Positions 8,833 to 17,564 of a DNA stretch of 45,641 nucleotides are shown in pieces; position 1 is the stretch's first letter; each line of letters opens with the position of its first letter. The stretch lies in assembly GCA_007694905.1 (NCBI GenBank), contig REEU01000170.1, positions 1 through 45,641 of the forward strand, written 5' to 3'. Origin of the DNA: Gammaproteobacteria bacterium (lineage in GTDB: Bacteria; Pseudomonadota; Gammaproteobacteria; Pseudomonadales; Azotimanducaceae). Position numbers and translations under genes: made by a program. The notes beneath the pieces were generated by a model. The model searched no databases, had not been told where the DNA came from, and worked only from the letters and a program-made list of their open reading frames with translations.

Positions 8833-9522
8833 ATGGATTCGAGTCCACCGCGGCGCATCCGCAGCTTCGTCCGGCGTCGCGGGCGTCTGACCCAGGCCCA
8901 GGAGCGGGCGCTGGGCGAATTGTGGTCACGTTTCGGCGTTGACGTGGCCGCAGCCATGGAGCCCGGGTACTGGGACCAAGCGTTTGCCGAAACCGGCCCG
9001 TTGACGTTGGAAGTCGGCTTCGGCATGGGTCAGTCCCTGCTCGCGATGGCGGCGGCGGAGCCTGAACGGCGCTTCGTCGGAGTGGAAGTGCACGAGCCCG
9101 GCATCGGTGCGCTTCTGGCCGGGATGGAGGCGCGGCAGATCGGCAACATCCGGGTGCTGGCGGCCGACGTTACCGAGATACTTGCCACCGTGTTTGCGCC
9201 GGGTGTACTGGATCGAGTGCAGATTTTCTTTCCCGACCCCTGGCCTAAGCGTCGCCATCACAAGCGACGCCTGATCCAGCCTGAATTCGTTGCCATGCTG
9301 GCCGAGCGGGTTCGCCCCGGTGGCGACCTGCTGCTGGCCACGGACTGGACCCCTTACGCCGAGCACATGCTGGCGGTGCTCGACGCGGCGCCCGATTGGG
9401 ACAACGTGGCAGGTCCGGGAGCCGTGGTGCCGCGGCCGGCCCTGCGCCCGGAAACCCGGTTCGAGGTCCGCGGCCTGCGCCGCGGCCATGCCGTCAGCGA
9501 TCTGCACTACCGGCGTGTCTGA
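8833..9522 (+). CDS. trmB: tRNA (guanine(46)-N7)-methyltransferase TrmB
   Basis: SAM-dependent enzyme making m7G46 in the tRNA variable loop. The SRIRSF-like opening appears as RRIRSFVRRRGRLTQAQ. The SAM-binding LEVGFGMGQSLLAMA, GVEVHEPGIGALL and the family signature FFPDPWPKRRHHKRRLIQPEF follow. It has 229 residues, a standard length. GGAG precedes the ATG by six bases. It ends the plus-strand ftsYEX-rpoH block and is followed by a REP-rich gap. Confidence 0.96.
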   Translation: MDSSPPRRIRSFVRRRGRLTQAQERALGELWSRFGVDVAAAMEPGYWDQAFAETGPLTLEVGFGMGQSLLAMAAAEPERRFVGVEVHEPGIGALLAGMEARQIGNIRVLAADVTEILATVFAPGVLDRVQIFFPDPWPKRRHHKRRLIQPEFVAMLAERVRPGGDLLLATDWTPYAEHMLAVLDAAPDWDNVAGPGAVVPRPALRPETRFEVRGLRRGHAVSDLHYRRV

Positions 9523-9842
9523 ATTCTCTCCTGGGTACGTTCGAGCGGCGACGGGGAACGCACGTCCGCGCAGCGGGCGTGGCGCTGGATTCTGGGGCAG
9601 TCCGCGCTCGCTGCGTCGCCTTTGGCGCCTGCAGTCTCTCGCAAGGCTTCGTTCATGCGTGGCGCTGTGGGAGCGCCCAGGCCGCCGCAGGCGGACGGGC
9701 CGAGGTTTTCGGGCGTGACGCTTCGACTCGATGGCAGTCAGCGATCGCGACGCTGGCCTTCGGCCAACGTCAGCTCCCACCGGCGGGATGTAAAAACCAG
9801 CAATATCAGATAGTTAAGTGTTGACCGACAAGGCTGATGCGG
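9523..9842. repeat. Intergenic REP cluster (GTGGGAGCG-type) between trmB and hemW
   Basis: This 320-base gap between convergent trmB and hemW holds no credible gene. It carries three REP-like units. A degenerate-headed copy is at about 9553-9585 with stem CACGTCCGC (9561-9569) / GCGGGCGTG (9573-9581). A copy with head GTGGGAGCG starts at 9667. An inverted copy ends at 9780 with tail GCTCCCAC and stem GACGTTGGCC/GGCCAGCGTC. The paired inverted heads at 9667 and 9780 make a BIME-like unit. The stable hairpins probably also act as 3' barriers for both convergent transcripts. Confidence 0.7.
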
Positions 9843-11000
9843 TCAGGTGAGGAAGCGGCCGACGACGCGGTCGAGGAAGCGCAGGCCCAGGGACGTGGTG
9901 GCCAGCCGGTCCGGGCGCAGCAGTGCCTCGCGCCGCAGCGCGGCGAGCTCGGCGGCCACGGTGGCCAGCGGCAGCCCGGTGCGTGCCTCGAACAGGTCCT
10001 CGTCCACGCCCTCGATCAAGCGCAGGGCGTTGAGCATGAATTCCTCCGGCAACACTGCATTGGCGACGATGTCTCGCTTCGCTCGCGGCCCGGGTCGTGC
10101 CGCGAGCCAGTCCCGCGGACTGCGGGTGTGGCGGCTGCGAACCACCTCGAGGCGGCCACCTACGGGGTCTGCGGCCGCCCACGATGACAGCTTGCCGTGG
10201 GCGCCCGGACCGAGCCCGAGGTAGTCCCCGAAGGTCCAGTAATTGAGATTGTGGCGGCAGGCCTCACCGGGTCTAGCCCAGGCGGACACCTCGTAGCGGT
10301 CATAGCCGGCCGCCGTCAGACGTGCCGCCCCTTCCGACTCGATGTCGGCCAGAACGTCCTCCACCGGTAGCAGCGGCGGTCGTGCGTGGAACTCGGTGTT
10401 CGGCTCGATGGTCAGCTGGTACCAGGACAGATGATCGCCTGCCAAGGCGATGGCCTGATCGATATCCGCCAGCGCCTCCTCAGGGCTCTGCCCGGGCAGC
10501 CCGTGCATCAGGTCCAGATTGATCCGCTCGAATCCGGCCCGGCGGGCGGCTTCGACGGCGGTGATGGCTTCCCGGCCACCGTGGATCCTGCCCAGTGCCG
10601 CCAGAGCCTGGTCCGCGAAACTCTGGACACCCAGGCTCAGGCGGTTGACGCCGGCACTGCGAAAGCCGTGGAAGCGGTCGGCGTCCACGGTCCCAGGATT
10701 GGCTTCCAGCGTGATCTCCACGTCAGCCGCCAGGGTCAGGCGCCCGGCCAGCAGGTCGAGCACCGACCCCACGGTGGCTGGCGTGAGCAGGCTCGGCGTA
10801 CCGCCCCCGAAGAAGATGCTGACCACGGGACGCGCTGCCAGCGTGGCCGCATCCTCGGCGAGATCATCGGCAATGCGTTCGAGCCATGCGCGCTCGGGCA
10901 CTTCGCCGCTGAGCGCATGGGAGTTGAAATCACAGTAGGGACACTTGCGGACGCACCAGGGCACGTGCAGGTAGACCGCCAGCGGTGGCAGCCTGCTCAT
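9843..11000 (-). CDS. hemW: Radical SAM heme chaperone HemW
   Basis: HemW-family radical SAM protein, formerly annotated as coproporphyrinogen III oxidase-like and now regarded as a heme-trafficking chaperone. The cluster motif CVRKCPYCDF (CxxxCxxC, residues ~16-23) is followed by FFGGGTPSLL, EANPGTVDADRF, GVNRLSLGVQSF and NLDLMHGLPGQS. The C-terminal HemN_C region ends with RDIVANAVLPEEFMLNALRL. It has 385 residues. The start overlaps the rdgB stop as ATGA, so it is the last gene of the metX operon. Confidence 0.95.
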   Translation of the reverse strand: MSRLPPLAVYLHVPWCVRKCPYCDFNSHALSGEVPERAWLERIADDLAEDAATLAARPVVSIFFGGGTPSLLTPATVGSVLDLLAGRLTLAADVEITLEANPGTVDADRFHGFRSAGVNRLSLGVQSFADQALAALGRIHGGREAITAVEAARRAGFERINLDLMHGLPGQSPEEALADIDQAIALAGDHLSWYQLTIEPNTEFHARPPLLPVEDVLADIESEGAARLTAAGYDRYEVSAWARPGEACRHNLNYWTFGDYLGLGPGAHGKLSSWAAADPVGGRLEVVRSRHTRSPRDWLAARPGPRAKRDIVANAVLPEEFMLNALRLIEGVDEDLFEARTGLPLATVAAELAALRREALLRPDRLATTSLGLRFLDRVVGRFLT

Positions 11001-11608
11001 GCCCCCCGCCAGCTGCCGAGCTGCGCCAGCAGCGCGCGCACCGCCTGCCCTCGATGGGACACAGAGGCTTTCTCCGCACGCTCCATTTCGGCGGCGCTGC
11101 GGTGGAGTATCGGATCGAGAAACAGCGGGTCGTAGCCGAAGCCGTGGCTACCCCGGGGCTCGGTGAGGATCTCGCCTTCCCAGGTGCCGGTGGCGATCAG
11201 GGGCGCCGGATCCGCCGCGTGCCGCAGCAGCACCAGCACGCAATGAAAGCGCGCGCGTCGATTGCGGCGCCCGGCCAGGTCGGCCAGCAGACGGCGGTTG
11301 TTGGCGGCATCGTCGGCGTCGAGACCGGCGAAGCGCGCAGAACGCACACCGGGTGCGCCGTGCAGGGCATCGACGATGAGGCCGGAGTCGTCCGCGAGCG
11401 CCGGCCGTTCGGCCCGCGCGGCCACGTGGCGGGCCTTGGCCAGGGCGTTCTCGACGAAGGTCAAACCTTCCTCAGGCGCAGGCTCGATGCCGAGTTCGCC
11501 CTGGTTGAGCAGTGCGAGCCCGAACTCGGCGAACAGGGGTGCGAGCTCGGCCTGTTTGCCCCGGTTGCCCGAGGCCAGGACGATTTCGCTCGCCGTCACT
11601 GTCGCCAC
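10997..11608 (-). CDS. rdgB: XTP/dITP diphosphatase (RdgB/HAM1)
   Basis: House-cleaning nucleotide pyrophosphatase that hydrolyses dITP and XTP. The N-terminal LASGNRGKQAEL, the central LTFVENALAKARHVA and ALADDSGLIVDALHGAPGVRSARFAG, and SHRGQAVRAL near the end are family signatures. Two GTG starts are possible. The one at 11608 overlaps the DUF4426 stop by 13 bases. The one at 11599 gives MTASEIVLASGN and a GTGA overlap like the other junctions in this operon; I find it equally likely. Confidence 0.95.
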   Translation of the reverse strand: MATVTASEIVLASGNRGKQAELAPLFAEFGLALLNQGELGIEPAPEEGLTFVENALAKARHVAARAERPALADDSGLIVDALHGAPGVRSARFAGLDADDAANNRRLLADLAGRRNRRARFHCVLVLLRHAADPAPLIATGTWEGEILTEPRGSHGFGYDPLFLDPILHRSAAEMERAEKASVSHRGQAVRALLAQLGSWRGA

Positions 11609-12234
11609 AGCGCTTTCTGGAAGCGCAGCTCGTGACGGCGCCCGGTGTCCGTGTCGGTGACCTGGATACGGAAACGCAGGGTCTCCCGGTCGCTGAAGCG
11701 AATGGTCTCCAGATAGTAGATGGCCTGGGGGTCTTCCACTTCCTGGAACCGGAGCGGTTGCGACTGTCCGAGCAGGTTCGTCACCGACCCTTCGAGCTGG
11801 AGCCGCACCGGCGTGGTGGTTCCGTCGTCGGCGTGACGGCGGCCGGAAATGTTGATCAATCCCCGGTCCGGGGCCCGGGTCAGGTCGTAGCGGGAGGCCA
11901 TCTCCGGTGACAGGTCCGTGGTGTTGAACACGATGTAATGCACGTCGAGGTCGTCGAAGCGCTCGAATTGGCTGGCCATGGCGGGCTGCAGCAGGGCGGC
12001 TACGAACAGTCCGAGCAGGGCGGCGCGGGCGGCGCGTACACGCGCTCGCCTACAGGCGACGGGGCGGGCGGGCGGCGCGTACACGCGCTCGCCTACAGGC
12101 GCGGACGGGTTTGTAGGCCCGAGCGCGTGCGCTCGGCCAGGGGTGGCGCGGGCGGCGCGTACACGCGCTCGCCTACAGGCGAGGGCCCGAGCGCGTGCGC
12201 TCGGCAGGCCGGGCGTGGGGTGATGGCGATTCAT
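11596..12234 (-). CDS. DUF4426 protein with REP elements inserted in its N-terminal coding region
   Basis: The C-terminal ~140 residues (from FERFDDLDVHYIVFNTTDLSPEMA) are a DUF4426 domain of unknown function, a periplasmic protein usually found after metW. It is preceded by a hydrophobic signal core ALLGLFVAALLQPAMA. The start at 12234 forms an ATGA overlap with the metW stop, matching the other junctions. Between the first ~8 codons and the signal core, about 60 codons are encoded by five REP palindromes, giving an Arg/Ala-rich stretch (ACRRARVRAARA repeated). The frame stays open through all of them. Whether this abnormally long n-region still allows export is uncertain. No good start codon lies between the repeats and the hydrophobic core. 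Confidence 0.8.
   Translation of the reverse strand: MNRHHPTPGLPSARARALACRRARVRAARATPGRAHALGPTNPSAPVGERVYAPPARPVACRRARVRAARAALLGLFVAALLQPAMASQFERFDDLDVHYIVFNTTDLSPEMASRYDLTRAPDRGLINISGRRHADDGTTTPVRLQLEGSVTNLLGQSQPLRFQEVEDPQAIYYLETIRFSDRETLRFRIQVTDTDTGRRHELRFQKALWRQ
12028..12205. repeat. Five GTAGG-type REP palindromes inside the DUF4426 gene
   Basis: Copies are at 12028-12055, 12071-12098 and 12151-12178 (identical GGCGGCGCGTACACGCGCTC segments ending CGCCTACAG, i.e. head to the right). Second-subtype copies are at 12112-12140 and 12184-12205 (head TGTAGGCCC, core CGAGCGCGTGCGCTCG; the last lacks the head). They alternate in orientation as in a BIME and match the copies at 1-106. All lie within the coding frame of the DUF4426 gene. 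Confidence 0.85.
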
Positions 12235-12884
12235 GACGATGGCTCCCTGCGTGGCACGGTCGATCGCGACTGTGCGCGGGCCAGCCCGTAGATGGCGATG
12301 TTTCCGAACAGGTTCGACCACCGGTTGATGAACCGGTTCGGTCGATAGCCACCGTTGACCACCAGCCTGCGGGTGATGCGCAGACCGCGTTCCGTGCACA
12401 GCGCCTCAAAGTCGGCGAACGTGCACAGGTGGATGTTCGGTGTGTCGTACCAGGCATGCGGCAGGTGGCCGGACACAGGCATGCGGCCACGGATCGCGAG
12501 ATGAAGCCGGCAGCTCCAGTGGCCGAAGTTGGGGAAGGTGACGATGCCTTCCGGTGCGATACGCAGCATCTCGTCGAGGACGTTCGCCGGTTGCCGGACC
12601 GCCTGCAGGGTTTCGGTCATCACCACCAGATCGAAGCTGTCGGATTCGTAGTCGGAGAGGTCCTCGTCGATATTGCGCTCGATGACGTTCACGCCCTTGG
12701 CGATGCAGGCCGTGATCTTGTCGTGATCGATCTCGAGTCCATAACCGTTGACGCCCCGGTGGGCCTGCAGCCAGGCGAGCAGATCGCCGGTCCCGCAGCC
12801 AAGATCGAGCACCCGGGCACCCTCGGGCACCATTTCGGAGATCAGCCGCAGATCCTGCCGCAGCTCGGACGGGGCGTGAATCAT
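12231..12884 (-). CDS. metW: Methionine biosynthesis protein MetW
   Basis: Small SAM-binding methyltransferase-fold protein that is almost always paired with MetX in proteobacteria. Motif I is [15 protein letters not shown], followed by [20 protein letters not shown] and [24 protein letters not shown]. The C-terminal [20 protein letters not shown] and [15 protein letters not shown] segments are specific to MetW. It has 217 residues. It is joined to metX by an ATGA overlap at 12881-12884 and to DUF4426 by another at 12231-12234, implying coupled translation. A role as MetX partner is the usual inference from this linkage. Confidence 0.95.
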   Translation of the reverse strand: MIHAPSELRQDLRLISEMVPEGARVLDLGCGTGDLLAWLQAHRGVNGYGLEIDHDKITACIAKGVNVIERNIDEDLSDYESDSFDLVVMTETLQAVRQPANVLDEMLRIAPEGIVTFPNFGHWSCRLHLAIRGRMPVSGHLPHAWYDTPNIHLCTFADFEALCTERGLRITRRLVVNGGYRPNRFINRWSNLFGNIAIYGLARAQSRSTVPRREPSS

Positions 12885-14038
12885 CGCCGGGCCGCCTCCG
12901 TGGTCTCGATGGCGACCCGGTCCATATAGGCGCTGAACACATCGATGTAGCGGGGGATGGGCAGCAGGAACGCATCGTGGCCATAGGGTGCATCGATGTC
13001 CGCGTGACTGACGTTGCGCCGGGCGCGGATGAGTGCGTCCACCAGCTCCCGGGAGCGTTCCGACGCGAAGCGCCAGTCGGTGGTGAACGACACCAGCAGG
13101 TAGCTGGCGCGCGCGTCGCGAAAGGCGCGGACCAGGTTGTCGTCGAATTCCCGTGCGGGATCGAAGAAATCCAGCGCCCGGGTCATCAGCAGGTAGGTGT
13201 TAGCGTCGAAGCGCTGGGAAAAGGACCGTCCCTGATAGTGGAGGTAGCTTTCCACTTGGAACTGCACGTCCCGGGCCAGTTCCAGATCGCCTGAGGCCAC
13301 CTCGCGCCCGAACTTCTCCCTGAGTCCGTCATCGGACTGATAGGTCACGTGCCCCACCATGCGCGCCAGCATCAGGCCCTGGGTTGGTGCCACGCCGCGC
13401 TCCGCATAGCGGCCATCGTGGAAGCAGGGATCGGAATAGATCGCCTGACGGGCGATTTCGTTGAATGCGATGTTCTGAGCCGACAAGCGGGGTGCGCAGG
13501 CGATGGCCACGACGTGGCGGATCCGGTCCGGCAGGTCGATGGACCACTGCAGTGCCTGCATGCCGCCGAGGCTGCCGCCCACCACCGCAGCCCAGGTGTC
13601 GATGCCCAGGTGATCGGCGAGCATGGCCTGGCTGTTGACCCAGTCCCGCACCGTAATGGCGGGGAAGTCCGGCCCCCAAGGTCGGCCGGTGTCCGGATTG
13701 ATGGAGCTCGGCCCCGTGCTGCCGTGGCAGCCGCCGATGTTGTTCAGCGACACGACGAAGAAGCGGTTGGTATCCAGCGGCTTGCCAGGTCCGATGCAGG
13801 TCTCCCACCACCCGGGCTTGCGATCGCCTGCATCGTGGTAGCCGGCGGCATGATGGTGTCCGGACAAGGCATGACAGACGAGGATGGCGTTGCTGCGTTG
13901 GGCATTGAGCTCACCGTAGGTCTCGTAGACCAGCTCGTGGCGTGGCAGCACCTCACCGCAGCTCAGGGGTAGCGGCGTATCGAAGGCGACATGTTGCGGC
14001 ACGACGATGCCGACCGAGTCTGACGGTACAGCGGTCAT
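12881..14038 (-). CDS. metX: Homoserine O-acyltransferase MetX
   Basis: Alpha/beta-hydrolase-fold enzyme that activates homoserine for methionine synthesis. Seen are [39 protein letters not shown], and the nucleophile elbow [12 protein letters not shown] with catalytic serine. The C-terminal [11 protein letters not shown] carries the catalytic histidine. It has 385 residues. Many gammaproteobacterial MetX proteins use succinyl-CoA rather than acetyl-CoA; the donor cannot be assigned by eye here. It is the first gene of metX-metW-DUF4426-rdgB-hemW. Confidence 0.95.
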   Translation of the reverse strand: MTAVPSDSVGIVVPQHVAFDTPLPLSCGEVLPRHELVYETYGELNAQRSNAILVCHALSGHHHAAGYHDAGDRKPGWWETCIGPGKPLDTNRFFVVSLNNIGGCHGSTGPSSINPDTGRPWGPDFPAITVRDWVNSQAMLADHLGIDTWAAVVGGSLGGMQALQWSIDLPDRIRHVVAIACAPRLSAQNIAFNEIARQAIYSDPCFHDGRYAERGVAPTQGLMLARMVGHVTYQSDDGLREKFGREVASGDLELARDVQFQVESYLHYQGRSFSQRFDANTYLLMTRALDFFDPAREFDDNLVRAFRDARASYLLVSFTTDWRFASERSRELVDALIRARRNVSHADIDAPYGHDAFLLPIPRYIDVFSAYMDRVAIETTEAARR

Positions 14039-14070
14039 GGGCGGGGCCCGTGTGATTTCCGAGCGCGGAG

Positions 14071-14098
14071 TCTATAGGCGCGTTCCCGAATGGCGCAA
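14071..14098 (-). promoter_or_regulatory. Candidate sigma-70 promoter for the metX operon
   Basis: On the minus strand TTGCGC (14098-14093) and TATAGA (14076-14071) are separated by 16 bases and lie about 35 bases before the metX ATG. No riboswitch-like fold or met-box repeats could be recognised in the short leader. Confidence 0.45.
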
Positions 14099-14141
14099 CA
14101 CGGCGGCCCGCGGTAACGTCTCGCGGCCAGGAGGGGTGCGT

Positions 14142-14714
14142 TCAGCGCAGCAGTTGCCGGGGAATGCCGAATTCCGCAGCGATGCCTGGAACCAGGAACT
14201 CGCGCACGACCATCAGCAACAGGAAGACCGCCAGGATCGAAAAGTCGAGTCCGCCCACGGGCGGAATGATGCGACGCACCGGCGCCAGCAGCGGCTCGGT
14301 GATCTGGTAGAGCAGCAGGGCACCTGGATGCCGGTTGCCTGGCGATACCCAGCTCAGAATCACCACGATCAGGAGCGCCCAGAAATAGATGTCGAACACC
14401 AACATCAGCAGCCGAAACGGTGAGATCACCAGGGCAGTCATGAAGGGCAGTCCGCTGAACAGCAGCATCAGCAGGAGCAGCTGCAAGGCCAGCGCCACCA
14501 CCAGAGCCGCAAGGTCCAGGCCGCCCATGGTGGGGATCGCCATGCGGATGGGCTTGAGCACCGGATCGGTGATCTTCACGATGGCCTGACAGATGGGGTT
14601 GTAGAAATCGGCTCGCACCGCCTGAATGATGAAGCGCAGCATCGCGGCGAGGCAGAGCAGGGTCAGGATGGTCTGAATAATGAAGAAACCCGCACCACTG
14701 ATCGCCTGATTCAT
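14142..14714 (-). CDS. YggT family membrane protein
   Basis: Protein of two tandem YGGT domains, each with two membrane helices. The first is residues ~5-85 with FYNPICQAIVKITDPVLKPIR. The second is ~95-180 with LLYQITEPLLAPVRRIIPPVGGLDFS. The start is the ATG at 14714 (MNQAISGAG), preceded by GGGAG at good spacing; the upstream in-frame ATG at 14753 has no such site. It follows proC on the same strand. YggT proteins are linked to osmotic stress tolerance and membrane organisation, with no defined biochemical role. Confidence 0.9.
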   Translation of the reverse strand: MNQAISGAGFFIIQTILTLLCLAAMLRFIIQAVRADFYNPICQAIVKITDPVLKPIRMAIPTMGGLDLAALVVALALQLLLLMLLFSGLPFMTALVISPFRLLMLVFDIYFWALLIVVILSWVSPGNRHPGALLLYQITEPLLAPVRRIIPPVGGLDFSILAVFLLLMVVREFLVPGIAAEFGIPRQLLR

Positions 14715-14776
14715 GCTGACTCCCATGCTGATTCGAAGTGAATGGACCTGCATCGGCCCGGCCGCACGCGGTCGCG

Positions 14777-15619
14777 TCAGGCGTCCGGCTCGGATTGTTC
14801 CAGTTCCCGTGCCAAGGCTACGGAGCGGTCAGCGGCGGCGGCCACAGCCCGATCCACCAGGCCCATGAGATCGCCTGCGGCGAACACAGCCAGCGCCTCG
14901 GCCGTGGTGCCTCCTTTGGACGTGACCTGCTCCCGAAGCGTACCCGGATCGGTTTCACCCTGGGCCATGCGCGCGGCACCGAAGGCGGTCTGCAGCACCA
15001 GCTCGCGGCTGGTGTCCGGGTCCAGTCCCTGACGAATGCCGGCCTTGATCATGGCTTCCATGAAATGAAAGAAGTACGCCGGCCCGCTTCCGGATACAGC
15101 CGTCACCGCGTCGAGCAGGGCTTCGTCGTCCACCCAGCGCACGGCGCCTGCTGTGGCGAGCACGGCCTCCGCCTGTTCGCGGCCCTCGGCGGTCACGTCT
15201 GCCGTACCGTAGAGCACGGACATGCCGGCGCCCACCAGCGCCGGGGTGTTGGGCATGCAGCGCACCAGTGGCACTGCGCCGGCCCAACGCCTCAGGGCCG
15301 CGGTGCTCAGGCCTGCCGCGATGGATACCAGCAGCGGCCGATCCCGGGCGAGCATGGGGGCCAGCGGCTCCAGCACGGCGCGCATGGCCTGCGGTTTGAC
15401 CGCCAGGACCAGGAGGTCGGCGCCTGCCGCGAGGGCCTTGTTGTCGCTGCTGAGTCCGATCGCGCCCAGTTCGGCCATGCGGTCCCGCGCTGCGTCGCTG
15501 GGGTCACTCACTAGGATGGTGTCTGCCCCCCGGCCCGCCTGCAACAGTCCGCCCACCAGCGAGCGCGCCATGTTGCCGCCGCCGATGAAGCCAATGACCG
15601 GCTGTCGCGCTTTCGTCAT
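14777..15619 (-). CDS. proC: Pyrroline-5-carboxylate reductase
   Basis: Last step of proline synthesis, NAD(P)H-dependent. The Rossmann motif IGFIGGGNMARSLVGGLL is at residues ~9-26. VLAVKPQAM, RCMPNTPALVGAGMSVLYG and the C-terminal VSGSGPAYFFHFMEAMI and TSKGGTTAEALAVF signatures are all present. It has 280 residues. The ATG overlaps the yggS stop (ATGA, 15616-15619). The order yggS-proC-yggT is conserved. Confidence 0.97.
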   Translation of the reverse strand: MTKARQPVIGFIGGGNMARSLVGGLLQAGRGADTILVSDPSDAARDRMAELGAIGLSSDNKALAAGADLLVLAVKPQAMRAVLEPLAPMLARDRPLLVSIAAGLSTAALRRWAGAVPLVRCMPNTPALVGAGMSVLYGTADVTAEGREQAEAVLATAGAVRWVDDEALLDAVTAVSGSGPAYFFHFMEAMIKAGIRQGLDPDTSRELVLQTAFGAARMAQGETDPGTLREQVTSKGGTTAEALAVFAAGDLMGLVDRAVAAAADRSVALARELEQSEPDA

Positions 15620-16344
15620 GCCTGCACTCCCTGTTGTCCCGTAGTGGTCGCAGCCGGTCGGGGCCCGAACAGCGCCGTGCCGATGCGGACGTGGGTCGCG
15701 CCTTCCGCCACGGCAGCCTCGAGATCGTCACTCATACCCATGGACAGCACGTCCAGTTTCAGTCCCGGCACGGCATTCTCGAGCGTGCGCGCAAGGGTGG
15801 CCAGCGAGCGGAACGGCTCACGCTGTGCCGCCGGGTCTGATCTCGGTGCCGGCAGTGCCATCAGTCCGCGGACAGTGATACCGGACAGTCCCTGAGCTGC
15901 GATCAGCACCGCCTCCACGTCGTCGGGGGCCAGCCCGGCCTTGCTGCTTTCGGCATCCAGATTCACCTGCAGGCAGACGTTCAGCGGCCCCCGGTCGTCT
16001 GGACGTTGCCGCGCCAGGCGCTCCAGAAGACGCAATCGGTCCACCGAATGCACCCAGTCGAAGTGTTCGGCCACCGCCCGGGTCTTGTTGCTTTGCAGGG
16101 CGCCGACGAAGTGCCAGCACAGCGGCAACCCGGCCAGCGCCTGCTGCTTATCCAGCGCCTCCTGCAGGTAGTTCTCGCCGATGTCGGTCACGCCCTCCAT
16201 GGCCAGTGCTCGGATGTCCTCGGCACTGCGCGTCTTCGCCACCGCGATCAGGCGGACGGATGCGGGATCACGGCCGGCGTCGCGGGCGGCAGATTCGATG
16301 CGCTCATGGACGCGCGCAAGGCGCTGTCGCAGTTCATGCTGCAT
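15616..16344 (-). CDS. yggS: YggS-family pyridoxal phosphate homeostasis protein
   Basis: PLP-binding, fold type III protein involved in vitamin B6 homeostasis, with no known enzymatic reaction. VRLIAVAKTRSAEDIRAL carries the PLP lysine, followed by GENYLQEALDKQ, WHFVGALQSNKTR and LSMGMSDDLEAAVAEGATHVRIGTALFG. The start at 16344 (MQHELRQRLARV) fits the family; the longer frame to 16467 would run into the pilT promoter. It has 242 residues. Confidence 0.94.
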   Translation of the reverse strand: MQHELRQRLARVHERIESAARDAGRDPASVRLIAVAKTRSAEDIRALAMEGVTDIGENYLQEALDKQQALAGLPLCWHFVGALQSNKTRAVAEHFDWVHSVDRLRLLERLARQRPDDRGPLNVCLQVNLDAESSKAGLAPDDVEAVLIAAQGLSGITVRGLMALPAPRSDPAAQREPFRSLATLARTLENAVPGLKLDVLSMGMSDDLEAAVAEGATHVRIGTALFGPRPAATTTGQQGVQA

Positions 16345-16425
16345 GGTGCTGGGCAGTGCCGTCGCGGCGCAAGGGCGCACAGTGTAGCGACTTGGCGGGG
16401 TGTGGTGCATCGTCGGGGCCGGTTC

Positions 16426-16431
16426 TATGAT
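16426..16431 (+). promoter_or_regulatory. Candidate -10 element upstream of pilT
   Basis: TATGAT lies 54 bases before the pilT ATG in the divergent yggS/pilT gap. No strong -35 hexamer is found at the usual distance, so this is a weak assignment. Confidence 0.25.
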
Positions 16432-16484
16432 GAAGTGGAGTCGGGTGAACCGTGGGTTCATCCGCACGCCGATGGGAACTGTAC

Positions 16485-17519
16485 ATGGACATCACCGAAC
16501 TGCTCGCTTTCAGCGCCAAACAGGGCGCATCCGATTTGCACCTGTCTGCCGGTCTGCCGCCAATGATCCGCGTGGACGGCGATGTGCGCCGAATCAATCT
16601 GCCGCCCATGGAGCACCGGGAGGTACATGGTCTCATCTACGAGATCATGAACGACAAGCAGAGGAAGGATTACGAGGAGTTCCTCGAGACGGACTTTTCC
16701 TTCGAGGTTCCGGGCGTCGCTCGTTTCCGAGTCAATGCGTTCAACCAGAATCGCGGCGCCGGGGCGGTGTTCCGGACCATTCCGTCCAAGGTGCTGACCA
16801 TGGACGACCTCGGCATGGGGGACGTGTTCAGGAAGATCGCCAGCACTGCACGCGGGCTTTGCCTGGTGACCGGGCCCACTGGGTCCGGCAAGTCCACCAC
16901 CCTGGCGGCGATGATCGATTTCATCAACAACATGAAGTACGAGCACATCCTCACCATCGAGGACCCCATTGAGTTCGTCCACGAATCCAAGAAGTGCCTG
17001 GTGAACCAGCGTGAGGTCCACCGGGACACCCACGGCTTCAACGAGGCGCTGCGGTCTGCGTTGAGGGAGGATCCGGACATCATCCTGGTCGGTGAGTTGC
17101 GTGACCTGGAGACCATCCGGCTCGCGCTGGAGGCCGCAGAGACCGGACATATGGTGTTCGGGACCCTGCACACCCAGTCGGCCGCCAAGACCATCGACCG
17201 GATCATCGACGTGTTTCCCGCGCAGGAGAAATCCATGGTGCGGTCCATGCTTTCGGAGTCGCTGCAGGCGGTCATTTCCCAGGCGCTGTTGAAGAAGCAG
17301 GGCGGGGGCCGCATTGCGGCTCACGAGATCATGGTTTGCACCCCGGCGATCCGGAACCTGATCCGGGAAGACAAGGTGGCGCAGATGTACTCGGCCATCC
17401 AGTCCGGCGCCCAGCATGGCTCGCAGACCCTCGATCAGTGCCTGAAGACTTTGGTCGAGAAGCGCCTGGTCTCCCGCGAACTGGCGCGTGAGAAGGCGAA
17501 GCAGCCGGAGCATTTCTGA
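16485..17519 (+). CDS. pilT: Type IV pilus retraction ATPase PilT
   Basis: Hexameric ATPase at the inner-membrane base of the pilus that powers pilin depolymerisation and twitching. The N-terminal domain (ASDLHLSAGLPPMIRVDGDV) is followed by Walker A GPTGSGKSTT (about residue 130), the Asp box TIEDPIEFVH, Walker B IILVGELRD and the His box GHMVFGTLHT. AIRNLIRE near the C terminus corresponds to the retraction-specific AIRNLIRE motif. The start at 16485 (MDITELLAFS) gives 344 residues, the same as in Pseudomonas. pilU follows after 45 bases. Confidence 0.97.
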   Translation: MDITELLAFSAKQGASDLHLSAGLPPMIRVDGDVRRINLPPMEHREVHGLIYEIMNDKQRKDYEEFLETDFSFEVPGVARFRVNAFNQNRGAGAVFRTIPSKVLTMDDLGMGDVFRKIASTARGLCLVTGPTGSGKSTTLAAMIDFINNMKYEHILTIEDPIEFVHESKKCLVNQREVHRDTHGFNEALRSALREDPDIILVGELRDLETIRLALEAAETGHMVFGTLHTQSAAKTIDRIIDVFPAQEKSMVRSMLSESLQAVISQALLKKQGGGRIAAHEIMVCTPAIRNLIREDKVAQMYSAIQSGAQHGSQTLDQCLKTLVEKRLVSRELAREKAKQPEHF

Positions 17520-17564
17520 TCGTCTCCGCTTCGGAAATGACGATCGCCGCAGACGGGAACCGCA

